DNA from: Bacteroidales bacterium UBA7569
GTDB lineage: Bacteria > Bacteroidota > Bacteroidia > Bacteroidales > Paludibacteraceae
NCBI GenBank assembly: GCA_002477945.1
Contig: DLLF01000004.1
Location: 18,448 to 82,190, forward strand
DNA: 63,743 nucleotides
Direction: 5' to 3'
In this document: one piece after another, positions 51,669 through 61,374 of the stretch
Layout of the letters: every line of letters begins with the position of its first letter
How positions within the stretch are numbered: the stretch's first letter is position 1
The notes under the pieces: model-generated
Told to the model about the DNA's origin: nothing
The model's database searches: none
What the model saw: the letters and a program-made list of their open reading frames with translations, nothing else
Position numbers and translations under genes: made by a program

Positions 51669-52909
51669 TACCATTTGTCTTTAGTGATAATCGTATCAAC
51701 GGCTACGTGATCCTTCGGGAAAGACATTCCGTTCCATGCTTTTTCCTGCGTGGTGGGTTCGGGCTTGTCCGTCCAAAAGGGGTGCTTGGCATCGAGTCCG
51801 AGCGGAAGAAGGATGAGCGAGGTCATGTAGAGACTTCCGTTGTTGGTGTACCAATCCGCCAATTCGGGTTGCGAACCGCAGAACCCCAGGGTGAGGTAGC
51901 CTGCTTTGTTGAAATTGTTTTGTTTGTCGAGCATACGGTGCATGACCTTACTCAGTGCGTGTCTGGTTTGTCCGTTGCTCAATGTTTCGGGCAGGGTCTG
52001 TTGCCATGCCATCATAGCCAAGGGCTGCATCACAGCCATACGGTAGGTGGCACTTCGACCAACAACAGGGAATGTGCCTTCGGGGGATATGAACCTCTCC
52101 AAGATACAGGAATAGCGCTGTGTGCGGCTCAGTTGCCGTTCGTAGTAGCGAGGATAGTCAAGACGGGTATTGATGCCAAGTTCCGACATGGTGGCAAGCG
52201 TTTCCAAGTACATGGGATGGAACACGTAACTGCTGTAATAGTCGAAGGCAAAGTGTTCTCCATCTGCAAACCAGCCATCGCCTACATACCACTCTTCCAC
52301 TTTTCTGCAAGCGGTATTGATGCGGAAGACATCGAACTCAGCACCTGCTTTTGCCAGGAAACTTTCCACCACCGCAGAGAACAAAAACCAGTTGGTGTAG
52401 GGAGGGTCAATCTTCCGCAATTGCTGGAAATTGTGTATATACCGTGCTTTGGTCGTTTCGTCAAGAGGCTCCCACAGGGCATCGTAGGCACGCAGGAAAC
52501 TCTCGGCGATGTAGGCTGCGTCCACAAGAATCTGTCCCTCTCCCTCCCATAGCAGGCAGTCGGGACTATCGGGATCCACAGCGTTGGCGTACGCACGCAA
52601 TGCCCATTCCCTACATTGTTTGCGCTGTTGTCCTTCCTTACTATTATCATCAGGGAGATCAAGCCATGGGGCAATACCCGCCATCAGCCGCCCGAAACAT
52701 TCCATATACACCACTTTCCGTTGTCTGTTGTCAAACGAAGGACTGAACTCTGTCAGCATAGTGGCTTGCAACTCCCCTTTGGAGAACGGTTCCAACACAG
52801 GCTGAGAGAGTCTATAGGCAAAGTCTGCCCAATATGTTCTCTCATCTGCGCAAGTGGCTACCTGCATCACGCAGATAGCCACCACACATAAACACAATCT
52901 TTTCATCAT
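51668..52909 (-). CDS. DUF2264 / probable GH154 exported enzyme
   Basis: A 413-residue exported protein with a signal peptide (MKRLCLCVVAICVMQVATCA). All-helical, with YRLSQPVLEPFSKGEL, PPYTNWFLFSAVVESFL and FAFDYYSSYVFHPMYLE typical of DUF2264. Family members have been placed in GH154 (beta-glucuronidase) in arabinogalactan breakdown, which I recall but cannot check. Its start overlaps the GH2 stop by 4 bp. Confidence 0.8.
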   Translation of the reverse strand: MMKRLCLCVVAICVMQVATCADERTYWADFAYRLSQPVLEPFSKGELQATMLTEFSPSFDNRQRKVVYMECFGRLMAGIAPWLDLPDDNSKEGQQRKQCREWALRAYANAVDPDSPDCLLWEGEGQILVDAAYIAESFLRAYDALWEPLDETTKARYIHNFQQLRKIDPPYTNWFLFSAVVESFLAKAGAEFDVFRINTACRKVEEWYVGDGWFADGEHFAFDYYSSYVFHPMYLETLATMSELGINTRLDYPRYYERQLSRTQRYSCILERFISPEGTFPVVGRSATYRMAVMQPLAMMAWQQTLPETLSNGQTRHALSKVMHRMLDKQNNFNKAGYLTLGFCGSQPELADWYTNNGSLYMTSLILLPLGLDAKHPFWTDKPEPTTQEKAWNGMSFPKDHVAVDTIITKDKW

Positions 52910-55900
52910 TTCTGATTATTCTGCATGGGACATATCAGGAATTCATACTCTTGCTCAGCGTTCTTCACACGCCAATCAGGCAGCGCTTCTGCAAAGCCGC
53001 TCCAACTATCAATACCGCCAATACCGGCATGTACACCGTCGATGCAAACCTCTGTATAGCCGCTTTCCTTGAGTTCGTAAGGGTGACGTTGTGCTTTCTG
53101 ATCGCCTTCGCTCAGTTCCTCCAAGGTGTAGGGAAGAGCCGAAGCGGCAAAGGGTTGAGAGGACATAATCTTCAGACCGTTGCCAGTTGTCGAGTTGTAG
53201 ATCTCCCACCAACGCAAATCACTCTTCAAGCCGGTCTCCTGCGGACGGACATACGAATGGAACTGTTCGCTGACACTTTGTGTATAGATGCCAATCGGTT
53301 GCGAGTGCAGACGGTCAGCATAGTTTTCGATAGGACCTCTGCCATAGTAGCGTATCTCATCCAGTTCCTTGTCCATCTGCCAACGCCATCCAATGCGTAC
53401 CGGCACTACAATGCTGTCTGCCATCGGACTGAATTTCTCTCGGATAAGAAGACTCCCGTCCGTTCTTAATTCGTAGGTTATAGAGAGTTTGCAGTTTGTG
53501 TTAACTATGTCATATTCTGCGACAACCGTTCTTATGCCTTTCTTTTTTGCATCTTTCATTGAGATAAGTTTCATCTCCGGATTACGCCACATCTTCTTCT
53601 CTATCTGTAATCCTGCTCCCATGTCGTTGTCGGTTGGCGCACGCCAGAAGTTGGGACGCAATGCACCGGCTTTCTCTACATACTTCTTGCCATTTACTTC
53701 GTATCTGCTGATGAAGCCTGTTACCGGGTCGAATTCCAGAATTGCCTTTACTTTCATTGCTTTGTTAGGCAAAGTTTGGATACTCATTACGGTCGGGGTT
53801 ATACTGAACTGCTGATGGCTTACGACATAGTCCTTCTCAAGCAGGGGTTCAGACTCTTTAAGGCAGAATTGTACATTCAGCAGACACTCTTTGTTTTTGT
53901 CCAAAGCCTCGTAAGAGTAGGGTAATGTCAATTGTATGGTTTCTTGCGGGTTTGCTTTCAAATTGCTCTCAATACCCTGCTGGGTTTCTGTTCCGTCCTC
54001 TGTGATACTCCAATGCAAATACACGTTCTTCAAGTCGCGGAAGAAGTACTCATTGTAGATGTTTATCTCACCTTTCTCAAAATTAGATACCGTCACCCAG
54101 ATATTCTGGTACTGATAGCGTACCTCTTCGGCTTGAGGGTGCAATTCTCGATCAGAACTGATGATACCATTACAATTGAAGTTGTTGTCACTCGGGTCAT
54201 AGTTGTTGTAATCGCCTCCATACGTGCAGATATGCTTGCACTCCGGATCATTTGGGTAGCGGTGAAGTGCTTGGTCAACGAAATCCCATATAAAACCACC
54301 TTGGTAATGAGGATATTTTCTGATTAAGTTCCAATATACTTCCAAACCTCCCGACGAATTCCCCATAGCATGGTTATATTCACATTGGATGAGGGGCTTG
54401 TTATGATAGTTGGGATTATTCAGATATGCCTCGCAAGAATCGGGGTGATAATACATCGGGCAGAAAATGTCGCTGTTGATACCTGTTTTGCCCGCTTGTT
54501 CAAAGTGGATGGGACGGCTTGAGTCCTGTCCCTTAATCCAGTTGTAAGCCGTCGTAAAGTTTGGGCCGTCTTTGGTCTCATTGCCCATCGACCAAATGAT
54601 GATACTCGCATGATTACGGAATTGGCTCACATTGTGTTGGTTGCGTTCCAGTATCTGCTTGCCGAACATCGGAGTAAATGTCGGTGCGGAGTCTTCATAA
54701 CCGAATCCGTGTGATTCGATGTTCGCTTCGGCGCATACATATAGTCCGTATTTGTCACATAGTTCATACCAATACGGGTCGTCAGGATAGTGACTCGTAC
54801 GTACAGCATTCACGTTGAGTTGCTTCATGATTTGCACATCCTGAAGCATACGCTCGCGACTGACCTGATACCCACCGTCAGGGTCTATCTCATGACGGTT
54901 GACACCCTTAATCAAGATCGGTTTGCCGTTCACCAGCAACTGTCCGTCTTTGATTTCAACTCTGCGGAAGCCTATACGTTGCGCAACATACTGATCTCCG
55001 ACTCTGAGTAACAACGTGTACAGTGTAGGAATTTCCGCTGACCACGCCTCTACCTTGGGCAGACGCATTTCCCATTCCGCTCTGCCGTTTTTGGGTTGTA
55101 TGGTCTGAACCGCTTCCTCGCCTGTTGGAGCAATAAGTGTAGCATATACCGTTTCGTTTCCACGCAAATCCACAGTTACTGACAGGCATCCGCTGCCGTC
55201 ATCTCCCAATGTTGCGCAGAGACGGATATCGTCAATCCCTTTGGTCTTGTTCTTCTGATAGAGATAGCAGTCGCGTGCTATGCCCGACAGACGCCAGAAG
55301 TCCTGGTCTTCCAGGTAACTGCCGTCGCACCAACGGAATACTTGCATTGCGATGAGATTGTCTCCTTTGTGTAAATAGGGCGTGATATCAAATTCTGCTG
55401 CAACTTTCGAGTCCTCCGTATAACCGGCGAATTGTCCGTTTACGTAGAGATAAAGATTGGACGTCGCGCTACCGAAGTGTGCGATGATTTCTTGCCCGTC
55501 CCAACTGTCCGGAATGGTAATTGTGCGGCGATAAGTGCCTACATGATTGTCTTTTGTCGGGGGATACGGATAGTTGTTGTCGAAATGACCGCGCCATGCA
55601 AAACCTATGTTTACATACTCAGGATCACCATATCCGTTCATCTCCCAGATTCCCGGTACTGGAATCGTTCCCCAGGCACTGTCGTCATAGTCTGTACCGA
55701 AACAGTTGGTGGGGCGTTCGTCTGCATTCTCCACCCACTTGAATTTCCAATCACCGTTCAGCGACAAGTACGTCTGTTCCGTTTCTTTTGAACGGTTGAG
55801 AGCAGCCTCCTTGCTGCCATATACGAAAAAGTCGGTATGCAATGGATACCTGTTTATCTCGTTAACACTCAAATCGTGCCATGCTGTTTCAGGCGATGGT

Positions 55901-55980
55901 GCCGTTTGAGCCGGTAAACCGAGAGAAGAAGTAAGAATCAGTGTGGACGCCAGTGTGATGCCACAGAAAGTGTTCTTCAT
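52906..55980 (-). CDS. GH2 beta-galactosidase-like enzyme
   Basis: A 1024-residue exported glycoside hydrolase family 2 protein (signal peptide MKNTFCGITLASTLILTSSLGLPAQ). Domain order is sugar-binding, Ig-like, TIM barrel, and two C-terminal LacZ domains. The acid/base is Glu468 (WSMGNETKDG) and the nucleophile Glu534 (QCEYNHAMGN). LacZ-like residues support beta-galactosidase, though other GH2 activities cannot be excluded. It is the first gene of the glycan operon. Confidence 0.9.
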   Translation of the reverse strand: MKNTFCGITLASTLILTSSLGLPAQTAPSPETAWHDLSVNEINRYPLHTDFFVYGSKEAALNRSKETEQTYLSLNGDWKFKWVENADERPTNCFGTDYDDSAWGTIPVPGIWEMNGYGDPEYVNIGFAWRGHFDNNYPYPPTKDNHVGTYRRTITIPDSWDGQEIIAHFGSATSNLYLYVNGQFAGYTEDSKVAAEFDITPYLHKGDNLIAMQVFRWCDGSYLEDQDFWRLSGIARDCYLYQKNKTKGIDDIRLCATLGDDGSGCLSVTVDLRGNETVYATLIAPTGEEAVQTIQPKNGRAEWEMRLPKVEAWSAEIPTLYTLLLRVGDQYVAQRIGFRRVEIKDGQLLVNGKPILIKGVNRHEIDPDGGYQVSRERMLQDVQIMKQLNVNAVRTSHYPDDPYWYELCDKYGLYVCAEANIESHGFGYEDSAPTFTPMFGKQILERNQHNVSQFRNHASIIIWSMGNETKDGPNFTTAYNWIKGQDSSRPIHFEQAGKTGINSDIFCPMYYHPDSCEAYLNNPNYHNKPLIQCEYNHAMGNSSGGLEVYWNLIRKYPHYQGGFIWDFVDQALHRYPNDPECKHICTYGGDYNNYDPSDNNFNCNGIISSDRELHPQAEEVRYQYQNIWVTVSNFEKGEINIYNEYFFRDLKNVYLHWSITEDGTETQQGIESNLKANPQETIQLTLPYSYEALDKNKECLLNVQFCLKESEPLLEKDYVVSHQQFSITPTVMSIQTLPNKAMKVKAILEFDPVTGFISRYEVNGKKYVEKAGALRPNFWRAPTDNDMGAGLQIEKKMWRNPEMKLISMKDAKKKGIRTVVAEYDIVNTNCKLSITYELRTDGSLLIREKFSPMADSIVVPVRIGWRWQMDKELDEIRYYGRGPIENYADRLHSQPIGIYTQSVSEQFHSYVRPQETGLKSDLRWWEIYNSTTGNGLKIMSSQPFAASALPYTLEELSEGDQKAQRHPYELKESGYTEVCIDGVHAGIGGIDSWSGFAEALPDWRVKNAEQEYEFLICPMQNNQK

Positions 55981-56011
55981 ATTACAGCAAAATTAAATGA
56001 TTATTCTGCCG

Positions 56012-56019
56012 CAAATATA
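56012..56019 (-). promoter_or_regulatory. -7 element of a candidate GH2 promoter
   Basis: TATATTTG on the minus strand, 32 bp before the GH2 ATG. No convincing -33 box is present at the right spacing, so this may depend on an activator. Confidence 0.35.
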
Positions 56020-56102
56020 CACTAATATATAGCACTTGATGGGGGGATATTTACCGATATTCCGCCGCAAAATGCAGTTTTCCTCCTTTTGAGGAAATGT
56101 TT

Positions 56103-56561
56103 CTACTTTTTCTGCATGCGCTGTGTAATGTCAGTGAGCCTTCCGTCGGCTATTTGATACAACCGCTGGTTGGTGGTCGGCGAATCCAATGGCCCGTACT
56201 CTGCCATATAAGGACCCACCTTCACATAATCGAAATGCTCCGCACAAAAGTTCTGAGGCAGTGCCTGTCGCCCTGAGTACCATGCCGCATGCTTACCATG
56301 TCTGCGGATATATTGTGCCATGGCATCTACCGCCTCTGTGTCTTCGTCTCCGCCCATCAGACTCACACACGTAATGCTGTTCCCGTATCGGCTCAGCAGA
56401 TTGTCCATCGCATCGGTCGTGAGTTCTTCGCCGATGTCTTCACGCAGTTGCGGACTATGACACCCTTTGCAACGGTTCGGACACCTGCTCAGATTGATGG
56501 CAAGGGTCGTCTCGTCGGGTATCTCTCTGAAAACAATATCGTAGTCTGTGTATTTGAGCAT
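56103..56561 (-). CDS. nrdG: Anaerobic ribonucleotide reductase activase
   Basis: A 152-residue radical-SAM activase that installs the glycyl radical in NrdD. Cluster cysteines are in RCPNRCKGCH, preceded by ETTLAINLS. The reading frame extends to 56603, but that part overlaps the hairpin after nrdD; ATG 56561 gives MLKYTDYDIVFREIPDE, the family N-terminus. It follows nrdD by about 65 bp. Confidence 0.92.
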   Translation of the reverse strand: MLKYTDYDIVFREIPDETTLAINLSRCPNRCKGCHSPQLREDIGEELTTDAMDNLLSRYGNSITCVSLMGGDEDTEAVDAMAQYIRRHGKHAAWYSGRQALPQNFCAEHFDYVKVGPYMAEYGPLDSPTTNQRLYQIADGRLTDITQRMQKK

Positions 56562-56584
56562 AGGGGCGTATGCGAAAACAAACA

Positions 56585-56608
56585 GGGGGCTGGCTGTGGC
56601 CAACCCCC
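56585..56608. terminator. GC-rich hairpin between nrdD and nrdG
   Basis: GGGGGCTGGC pairs with GCCAACCCCC around TGTG (nine Watson-Crick pairs and one G-T). On the minus strand a T-rich stretch (TGTTTGTTTTC) follows. It lies between the nrdD stop and the nrdG start and could reduce read-through to nrdG, so that less activase than reductase is made. Confidence 0.6.
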
Positions 56609-56626
56609 GATAAGTGAATCCTTCTG

Positions 56627-58753
56627 TTATTTTGCTTCCACAGAAGCAAATTGCTTCTCGTTCTGATTGTCATGCATATTGGCATAGTAGCGCGAAGCGG
56701 CCTCTTTCTGACGGGCTTCGGAGAAGTTGCTGACTCGCTTCAGGTAACCGATGATACGTGTCAGATAATCCACATTCTTGCTGTGGCACACGGGACACTC
56801 GTGCAGGTAGCGTTTGTCTATATGCCCGCAATCGTTGCAAACCGTATTGGGGATGTTGAAGGTAAAATAGTTGCAGCCTTCTTGTGCGGCGACACGTAGC
56901 AGATTCCGGTATTGTGCCTTTGAGAGATGTTCTTCCAAATTGCAATGTAGTGCCGAACCGCCTGTGAGATGTTCTATATAACGCTTGCCGTGAAGACGGA
57001 ACTTGTCTATAACGTTCACCGACGTATCCTCTACAACATAGAAGTAACTATTGTAGCATGCACGCGGCACTTGGTAACCGTCTTCTTTGTCCCATTTTGC
57101 ATGTTTCACGCCTACATTCTCTGCGGGTATCATCTCGCAGTTGAACATCACGTCTTTCGTGCGGTATTGCTTGTTCAGTTTCTCCACAATACCCAATACT
57201 TCCTGTACAAAGTGGGCGTACTCGTCATTGTCGCTGATTTTCATACCCAAAAACTCTGCTGCTTCCACCAATCCGTTCACGCCAATGGTCAGGTATTGTC
57301 TTCCTATGTTGATATATCCTGCGTCAAACAATGGAAGCATGCCTTTGGCTTGCAGGCTCTTCAGGTTCTCGTTGTAAGACAATTGAACCTTGTGCATCAA
57401 GTCAACTATCTCCTCGATATACTTCTGATAAGGTATATTGTTTCTCACTGCGTACTGCACGGCACGATTCAGGTTGATGGTAAGCACGCTCTTCGAACCG
57501 GTCGATACACCGCCTGCTCCCAATGTGTAACTGAATCCGTTGTCTGTAATCTCATTGCGCAGACGGCAACACGATGCCAAAGAATCCGCATTGTCACTGA
57601 TGTATGTGAAGAATGAATGGCCTTCCGCATACATCTCCGCTGTCAGGTCTCCGTATTCCTTGTCTTTCACATCGCCGTTCTCTGCCAGCAAGGCCATGGT
57701 TTCAACGGGGAATGTCAGCACCGTCTTCGTACGCTCCTGATTAAACCAATGCATGAAGCGTCTCTGTAGCCAGTTCAGGGAGTCCCAGTGCGGTTGGCTT
57801 CCGTCTGGGAAGTAGAAGTTCCCGAACAGACTCTCGAAATAGTATCTGTCGTAGTAGGAGATGTTCCAGAACACGGCTTGGAAGTTGCGCGCACCGGTAG
57901 GCTGGTTGATTGAATATACCACCTGCTCGAAGCAATCCGTAATGATTTTGTCTATCGTACGGTGTTTCAGCGACAAATCAACCACCTCATCGGCGCGTTT
58001 GTAGTAGTCCTCGCCAAACTCCTGTTCTATGAAGTAGTTCATATACATCAAAAACTCCGGTGTAGCGCAGGCTCCCGACAGCATCGACGATACGATAAAC
58101 ACCATGTTGATGAAGCCGCCGCAGAACGATTTCAGATTCGTCGGAGGGGTCGAGTTGCCGCCGATGGAGATCGTGCCGCCGATTAGCCACGGATACATCG
58201 TGATACTCGCACAGTAGTTGGCAAGGCTCGTCTCGTCATTCTTGTAGATGAAGTGTTGGTTCAAGAGTGAGATGTATTTGTCTGCCAACTCCTTACCGTA
58301 CATCGCCTTGATTCGGTCTGTCAGCAAACGGCGGTTCAGGCGGATGTAGTTCGACTTCGGAAGTTCACCTATCAGGGTGGCGATGTTCTTCCTTTCTACA
58401 TTGGCGTTGGCGTCATATTTGCTGCCGGTCGCAGCGTTCGATGCATCGCAATAGTTGATCAGAAACTCCAACTTGTCGCGGGTCTCTCTGTCTTCTGTAT
58501 GGCGGTTGCGATAGAGCATGTAGTTCTTCGCTACCTTGAAGTAACCTTCCTGCATCAACGCCAACTCCACTTGGTTCTGTATATCCTCCACGCTGATCCC
58601 GTTGTGGATGCGCAGGTGCCCCAAAACACTTGTCAGTATTTCCTGGGTGGCAAACGAATCGGACGCAATAAACGACTTCGCTATCGCATCCTTGATCTTC
58701 TCCAAGGTAAAGACCTCTTCCTTACCGTCACGTTTGATGATGTAGGTGTCCAT
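56627..58753 (-). CDS. nrdD: Anaerobic ribonucleoside-triphosphate reductase
   Basis: Reduces nucleoside triphosphates to deoxy forms without oxygen. The 708-residue enzyme starts with an ATP-cone regulatory domain (MDTYIIKRDGKEEVFTLEKI) followed by the glycyl-radical barrel. Near the C-terminus are the zinc site cysteines (CNDCGH, CPVC) and RIIGYL with the radical glycine. Length and order are normal. The presence of the enzyme marks an anaerobe. Confidence 0.95.
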   Translation of the reverse strand: MDTYIIKRDGKEEVFTLEKIKDAIAKSFIASDSFATQEILTSVLGHLRIHNGISVEDIQNQVELALMQEGYFKVAKNYMLYRNRHTEDRETRDKLEFLINYCDASNAATGSKYDANANVERKNIATLIGELPKSNYIRLNRRLLTDRIKAMYGKELADKYISLLNQHFIYKNDETSLANYCASITMYPWLIGGTISIGGNSTPPTNLKSFCGGFINMVFIVSSMLSGACATPEFLMYMNYFIEQEFGEDYYKRADEVVDLSLKHRTIDKIITDCFEQVVYSINQPTGARNFQAVFWNISYYDRYYFESLFGNFYFPDGSQPHWDSLNWLQRRFMHWFNQERTKTVLTFPVETMALLAENGDVKDKEYGDLTAEMYAEGHSFFTYISDNADSLASCCRLRNEITDNGFSYTLGAGGVSTGSKSVLTINLNRAVQYAVRNNIPYQKYIEEIVDLMHKVQLSYNENLKSLQAKGMLPLFDAGYINIGRQYLTIGVNGLVEAAEFLGMKISDNDEYAHFVQEVLGIVEKLNKQYRTKDVMFNCEMIPAENVGVKHAKWDKEDGYQVPRACYNSYFYVVEDTSVNVIDKFRLHGKRYIEHLTGGSALHCNLEEHLSKAQYRNLLRVAAQEGCNYFTFNIPNTVCNDCGHIDKRYLHECPVCHSKNVDYLTRIIGYLKRVSNFSEARQKEAASRYYANMHDNQNEKQFASVEAK

Positions 58754-58829
58754 GCTCGTAATTTATAAGGTTATATTTCTATGTGATAATCAATTGCAAT
58801 ACTACCCTTTTCAAGAGGGTGGATTGCCG

Positions 58830-58860
58830 CAAAGATAGAATAAACTTATTAACAAGCAAC
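58830..58860 (-). promoter_or_regulatory. nrdD promoter
   Basis: On the minus strand: GTTG (58857-58860), 19 bp, TATCTTTG (58830-58837), a strong Bacteroidota promoter. It gives a leader of about 70 nt for nrdD-nrdG. Confidence 0.8.
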
Positions 58861-58997
58861 TCTTTTCCGCAAAAGTTTTCAACATGTCCCGTACACCTCA
58901 ATGGATAAAGCACATGACGAGTGATCTTCCTATGCCGGCTGTTGTCAATTCCGTCTTTCAAGATGGCTGGAAGATGTATGGAAAGTCGCTTACGCCT

Positions 58998-59041
58998 ACG
59001 ACCCCTCAAGCCGACCTCAACGACCCCTCATCGAGAGATGA
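58998..59041. repeat. 11-nt periodic array, four units
   Basis: Units start at 58998, 59009, 59020 and 59031 (ACGACCCCTCA twice; last unit TCGAGAGATGA). The final unit closely matches the last unit at 12829. Confidence 0.88.
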
Positions 59042-59060
59042 ATAAAGTGTTGGCATTATT

Positions 59061-59090
59061 AGCCCCTTCTTTGGAGGGGTTGGGGAGGTT
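59061..59090. repeat. GC-rich stem element
   Basis: CCCCTTC-TT-TGGAGGGG arms followed by TTGGGGAGG; same family as 41449-41473. Confidence 0.7.
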
Positions 59091-59094
59091 TCCT

Positions 59095-59134
59095 TTCCGG
59101 CATTGTGTCGGGTGTCTTCCTCCTCCCGACGCAA
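59095..59134. repeat. Mini palindrome related to the right-edge element
   Basis: TTCCGGCATTGTGTCGGG is the start of a block of 22 identical bases (59095-59116) also found at 63581-63602. TTGTGTCGGG (59104-59113) pairs with CCCGACGCAA (59125-59134), ten base pairs including one wobble. Confidence 0.75.
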
Positions 59135-59156
59135 ATAAACCAATGGATAGAGGTCG

Positions 59157-59200
59157 CTTATAGCCCCCTTATAGCCCCCTCTTTGAGGGGGTTGGGGGAG
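59157..59200. repeat. GC-rich stem element with TATAGCCCCC
   Basis: TATAGCCCCC occurs twice, then a CCCCCTC-TTTG-AGGGGG stem and TTGGGGGAG. CTTATAGCCCCCT is also the last sequence in the window (63731-63743), so another copy continues past the edge. Confidence 0.75.
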
Positions 59201-59253
59201 TCAAGCCCCTCTTCCGAAGGGCTTTGCGTTTTCTGTTCCTGTTATTCAATGCC

Positions 59254-60579
59254 TTATTCTTTCACTAAGCGTATGGCGTAGGCACCGCCTTTTGCAGCCT
59301 CTACCTGTGTCCCGCTGTCTGTTATGTGCAGAACCGTACCCTGTGCGGCTGCTCCGTTCTGCCTGTCGTCAATGAGGTAGTAGCCTTCCTGAAGTCTTGC
59401 AGTGGATGTGCCGTCCTCTTCAATGCACCCTGTGGCGGGCAGATAGAGTTTGCCGGAAAAACACCAGCCGAAAGTGTTGCCACAAATGGAGCCTTCCGAA
59501 CGGACGGCAGATACTAATTTCTGCATTTCTGCAACCGAAGGCAACCGCCAACCTGTAGGCACAAGAGTGGTTGTGGCGGAAACTTTGTCGTTGCAATAGT
59601 CAGAAATAGGGTTTTCTTCGTGGTAGGGCATTCCTGTGAAATCGCCTGTTTTGTAGAGCAGTCCGAATGGCGATTGCAGTTCGTCATATCCTAAATTGAC
59701 GGGCGCAAATGTCGTACCGTCAATCTCAATGGGAAGTCCTAAGGAAACAACACCCCGTGCATCCGTTATATAAGCGGCACCTGTCTCGTGTGTCGTTCCG
59801 AAATCAATGTCGTATGTATAGGTCTGCGATTTGGCAAAAGTCTTCCCCTCAAATGGGAATACGTGCAATGTGTTATGTCCGTTGCCTCCCGATGTGATGA
59901 TTTCGGCGGATAGATTGCAGTCTTTGTACGATTCGGGAAACACACCCAAATAAAGTGTCGTCGTCCCGCTTTGGTTGTCCGCATCGTATGTGGTGAAGGC
60001 GGAACGCTGTATCGAAGTGTTGGGTTTCAATAGGTTGGTGGCAAAATTGTAAGTCGCTTCCTGGTAGAATAAATCCGATGAATAACCCTCTTTGGCAGTT
60101 AACCGCAACGTGGCGGACACAATCTGTTCGTCTTTGGGAAGATTGCTGAATGTCAATTGGATACGTGCAGTCATCATACGCATGGGGATAACGGCTTTTT
60201 CTCCCTCGTGAATACCATTGCCGCCTGTATAAAGGGCTTGTTTCGAGGGAGTCTGCACATCATTTTGGCGCAAAGTGACGACTTCTCCGTCATACTCTGT
60301 TTCTGCACTGTAAGGCCACACAATACGTACATTGCCTGTTATTTCGTTGCTTAATGCCTGCTTGGAACGGTATTCCAATTGTCCGTCCGCGTTTCTTCCG
60401 GAGAAAACGAATTCGGCATTATCCACTCCGTTCCCCCATACGCTGATACTGGGAAGATGGTCCGCTTCTTCCTGGAAGGAAGAAGGCATGGAGAGTGTGA
60501 CAATGCGGATTTCTCCTTTGTCTTTGCATGAGAACAGACTGCATGCCAATAAACCGATAAATAAGAGTTTATGCTTCAT
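59254..60579 (-). CDS. Fimbrillin-like lipoprotein with paralogous C-terminal domain
   Basis: A 441-residue lipoprotein (LLACSLFSCKDKG). The middle resembles fimbrillin-type beta domains (NAEFVFSGRNADGQLEYRSK, LRLTAKEGYSSDLFY). From residue 290 (VSLGLPIEIDGTTFAPVNLGYDELQ) there is a segment of the Fibrobacter major paralogous type with TGWRLPSVAEMQKL. It is probably surface-exposed; the function is unknown. Its start overlaps the DUF2520 gene stop by 11 bp. Confidence 0.8.
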   Translation of the reverse strand: MKHKLLFIGLLACSLFSCKDKGEIRIVTLSMPSSFQEEADHLPSISVWGNGVDNAEFVFSGRNADGQLEYRSKQALSNEITGNVRIVWPYSAETEYDGEVVTLRQNDVQTPSKQALYTGGNGIHEGEKAVIPMRMMTARIQLTFSNLPKDEQIVSATLRLTAKEGYSSDLFYQEATYNFATNLLKPNTSIQRSAFTTYDADNQSGTTTLYLGVFPESYKDCNLSAEIITSGGNGHNTLHVFPFEGKTFAKSQTYTYDIDFGTTHETGAAYITDARGVVSLGLPIEIDGTTFAPVNLGYDELQSPFGLLYKTGDFTGMPYHEENPISDYCNDKVSATTTLVPTGWRLPSVAEMQKLVSAVRSEGSICGNTFGWCFSGKLYLPATGCIEEDGTSTARLQEGYYLIDDRQNGAAAQGTVLHITDSGTQVEAAKGGAYAIRLVKE

Positions 60580-61354
60580 GGTTCATGATGTTTGTTGAGA
60601 TTATACGATATAATGTTTCCAAGGATGTGTCGTCTTGTAATAGTTGTATGTGCTTTTCCATCACGTTCGTGTCATGACGCCGTGCCGGACCTGTCTGCGC
60701 TTTGCGGGGGGCAATGGTCTCCACGCGGTGAGCCGTTTCCTGGATCAAAGGCAGTAAAATATCAAAAGGAAGTCCTGCTTTCTGAAGTTGCTCTTCCGCG
60801 ATAGCGTACATGCAATTCGTGAAGTTGTTGGCAAACACGCCCGCCAGATGCAGTCGCTGACGGTGTTCCAAATCTGCTTTGTACACCTTCTCGGAAAGAT
60901 TCCGTGCCGTTCTCGTGATAATTTCCTCAACGCCTTCGTCCGACCCCTCCACCAATATCGGAATTTGCGAAAAGTCAGCCAACTGTTCCTTGCTGAACGA
61001 TTGGAAAGGGTAGAGTACCCCGTATCTCTTTTTGGTGGAGAAAACGTCCTTGTCTATCGAACCCGCCGTATGCAGATGTATGGCTTCCTTGTTCCCTATA
61101 GGCAGGCTTGCTATGTGCGGAAGAACCGAATCTGTGAGAGCATATATATATAGATCCGCATCTTTTGTAATGTTCTCCAAACAGTTTGTCCATGCGCAAC
61201 CGAGCCGCTCTCCGAGTGCTTTTGCGGCTTCTTCGGTTCTGCTATAGACTTGTGTGATGGTGTAACCTGCCTTTTGTAAAGCAACGGAGAGATTGGTGGC
61301 TAATTTTCCCGCCCCCACAAACACTATTCGCTCCTGTGGTTTCACTTCTTGCAT
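60569..61354 (-). CDS. DUF2520 Rossmann-fold oxidoreductase-like protein
   Basis: A 261-residue protein with an N-terminal Rossmann fold (RIVFVGAGKLATNLSVALQKAG, the GxGxxA variant) and a C-terminal DUF2520 domain (about 130-260) rich in helices with HLAGVFANNFTNCMYAI and ETAHRVETIAPRKAQTGPARR. Close in plan to pyrroline-carboxylate or F420-dependent reductases. Substrate unknown. It starts 20 bp after the yidC stop. Confidence 0.85.
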   Translation of the reverse strand: MQEVKPQERIVFVGAGKLATNLSVALQKAGYTITQVYSRTEEAAKALGERLGCAWTNCLENITKDADLYIYALTDSVLPHIASLPIGNKEAIHLHTAGSIDKDVFSTKKRYGVLYPFQSFSKEQLADFSQIPILVEGSDEGVEEIITRTARNLSEKVYKADLEHRQRLHLAGVFANNFTNCMYAIAEEQLQKAGLPFDILLPLIQETAHRVETIAPRKAQTGPARRHDTNVMEKHIQLLQDDTSLETLYRIISTNIMNHEA

Positions 61355-61374
61355 CCAAACGCCAACTGCTTGCC

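Larger units (their letters stand above)
58861..59253. other. Intergenic region upstream of nrdD with repeats
   Basis: No gene is supported. It contains an 11-nt array (58998-59041), two GC-rich stem elements (59061-59090, 59157-59200), a mini palindrome (59104-59134) and a weak hairpin near 59205. The 80-codon frame here is read through the repeats. Confidence 0.7.
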
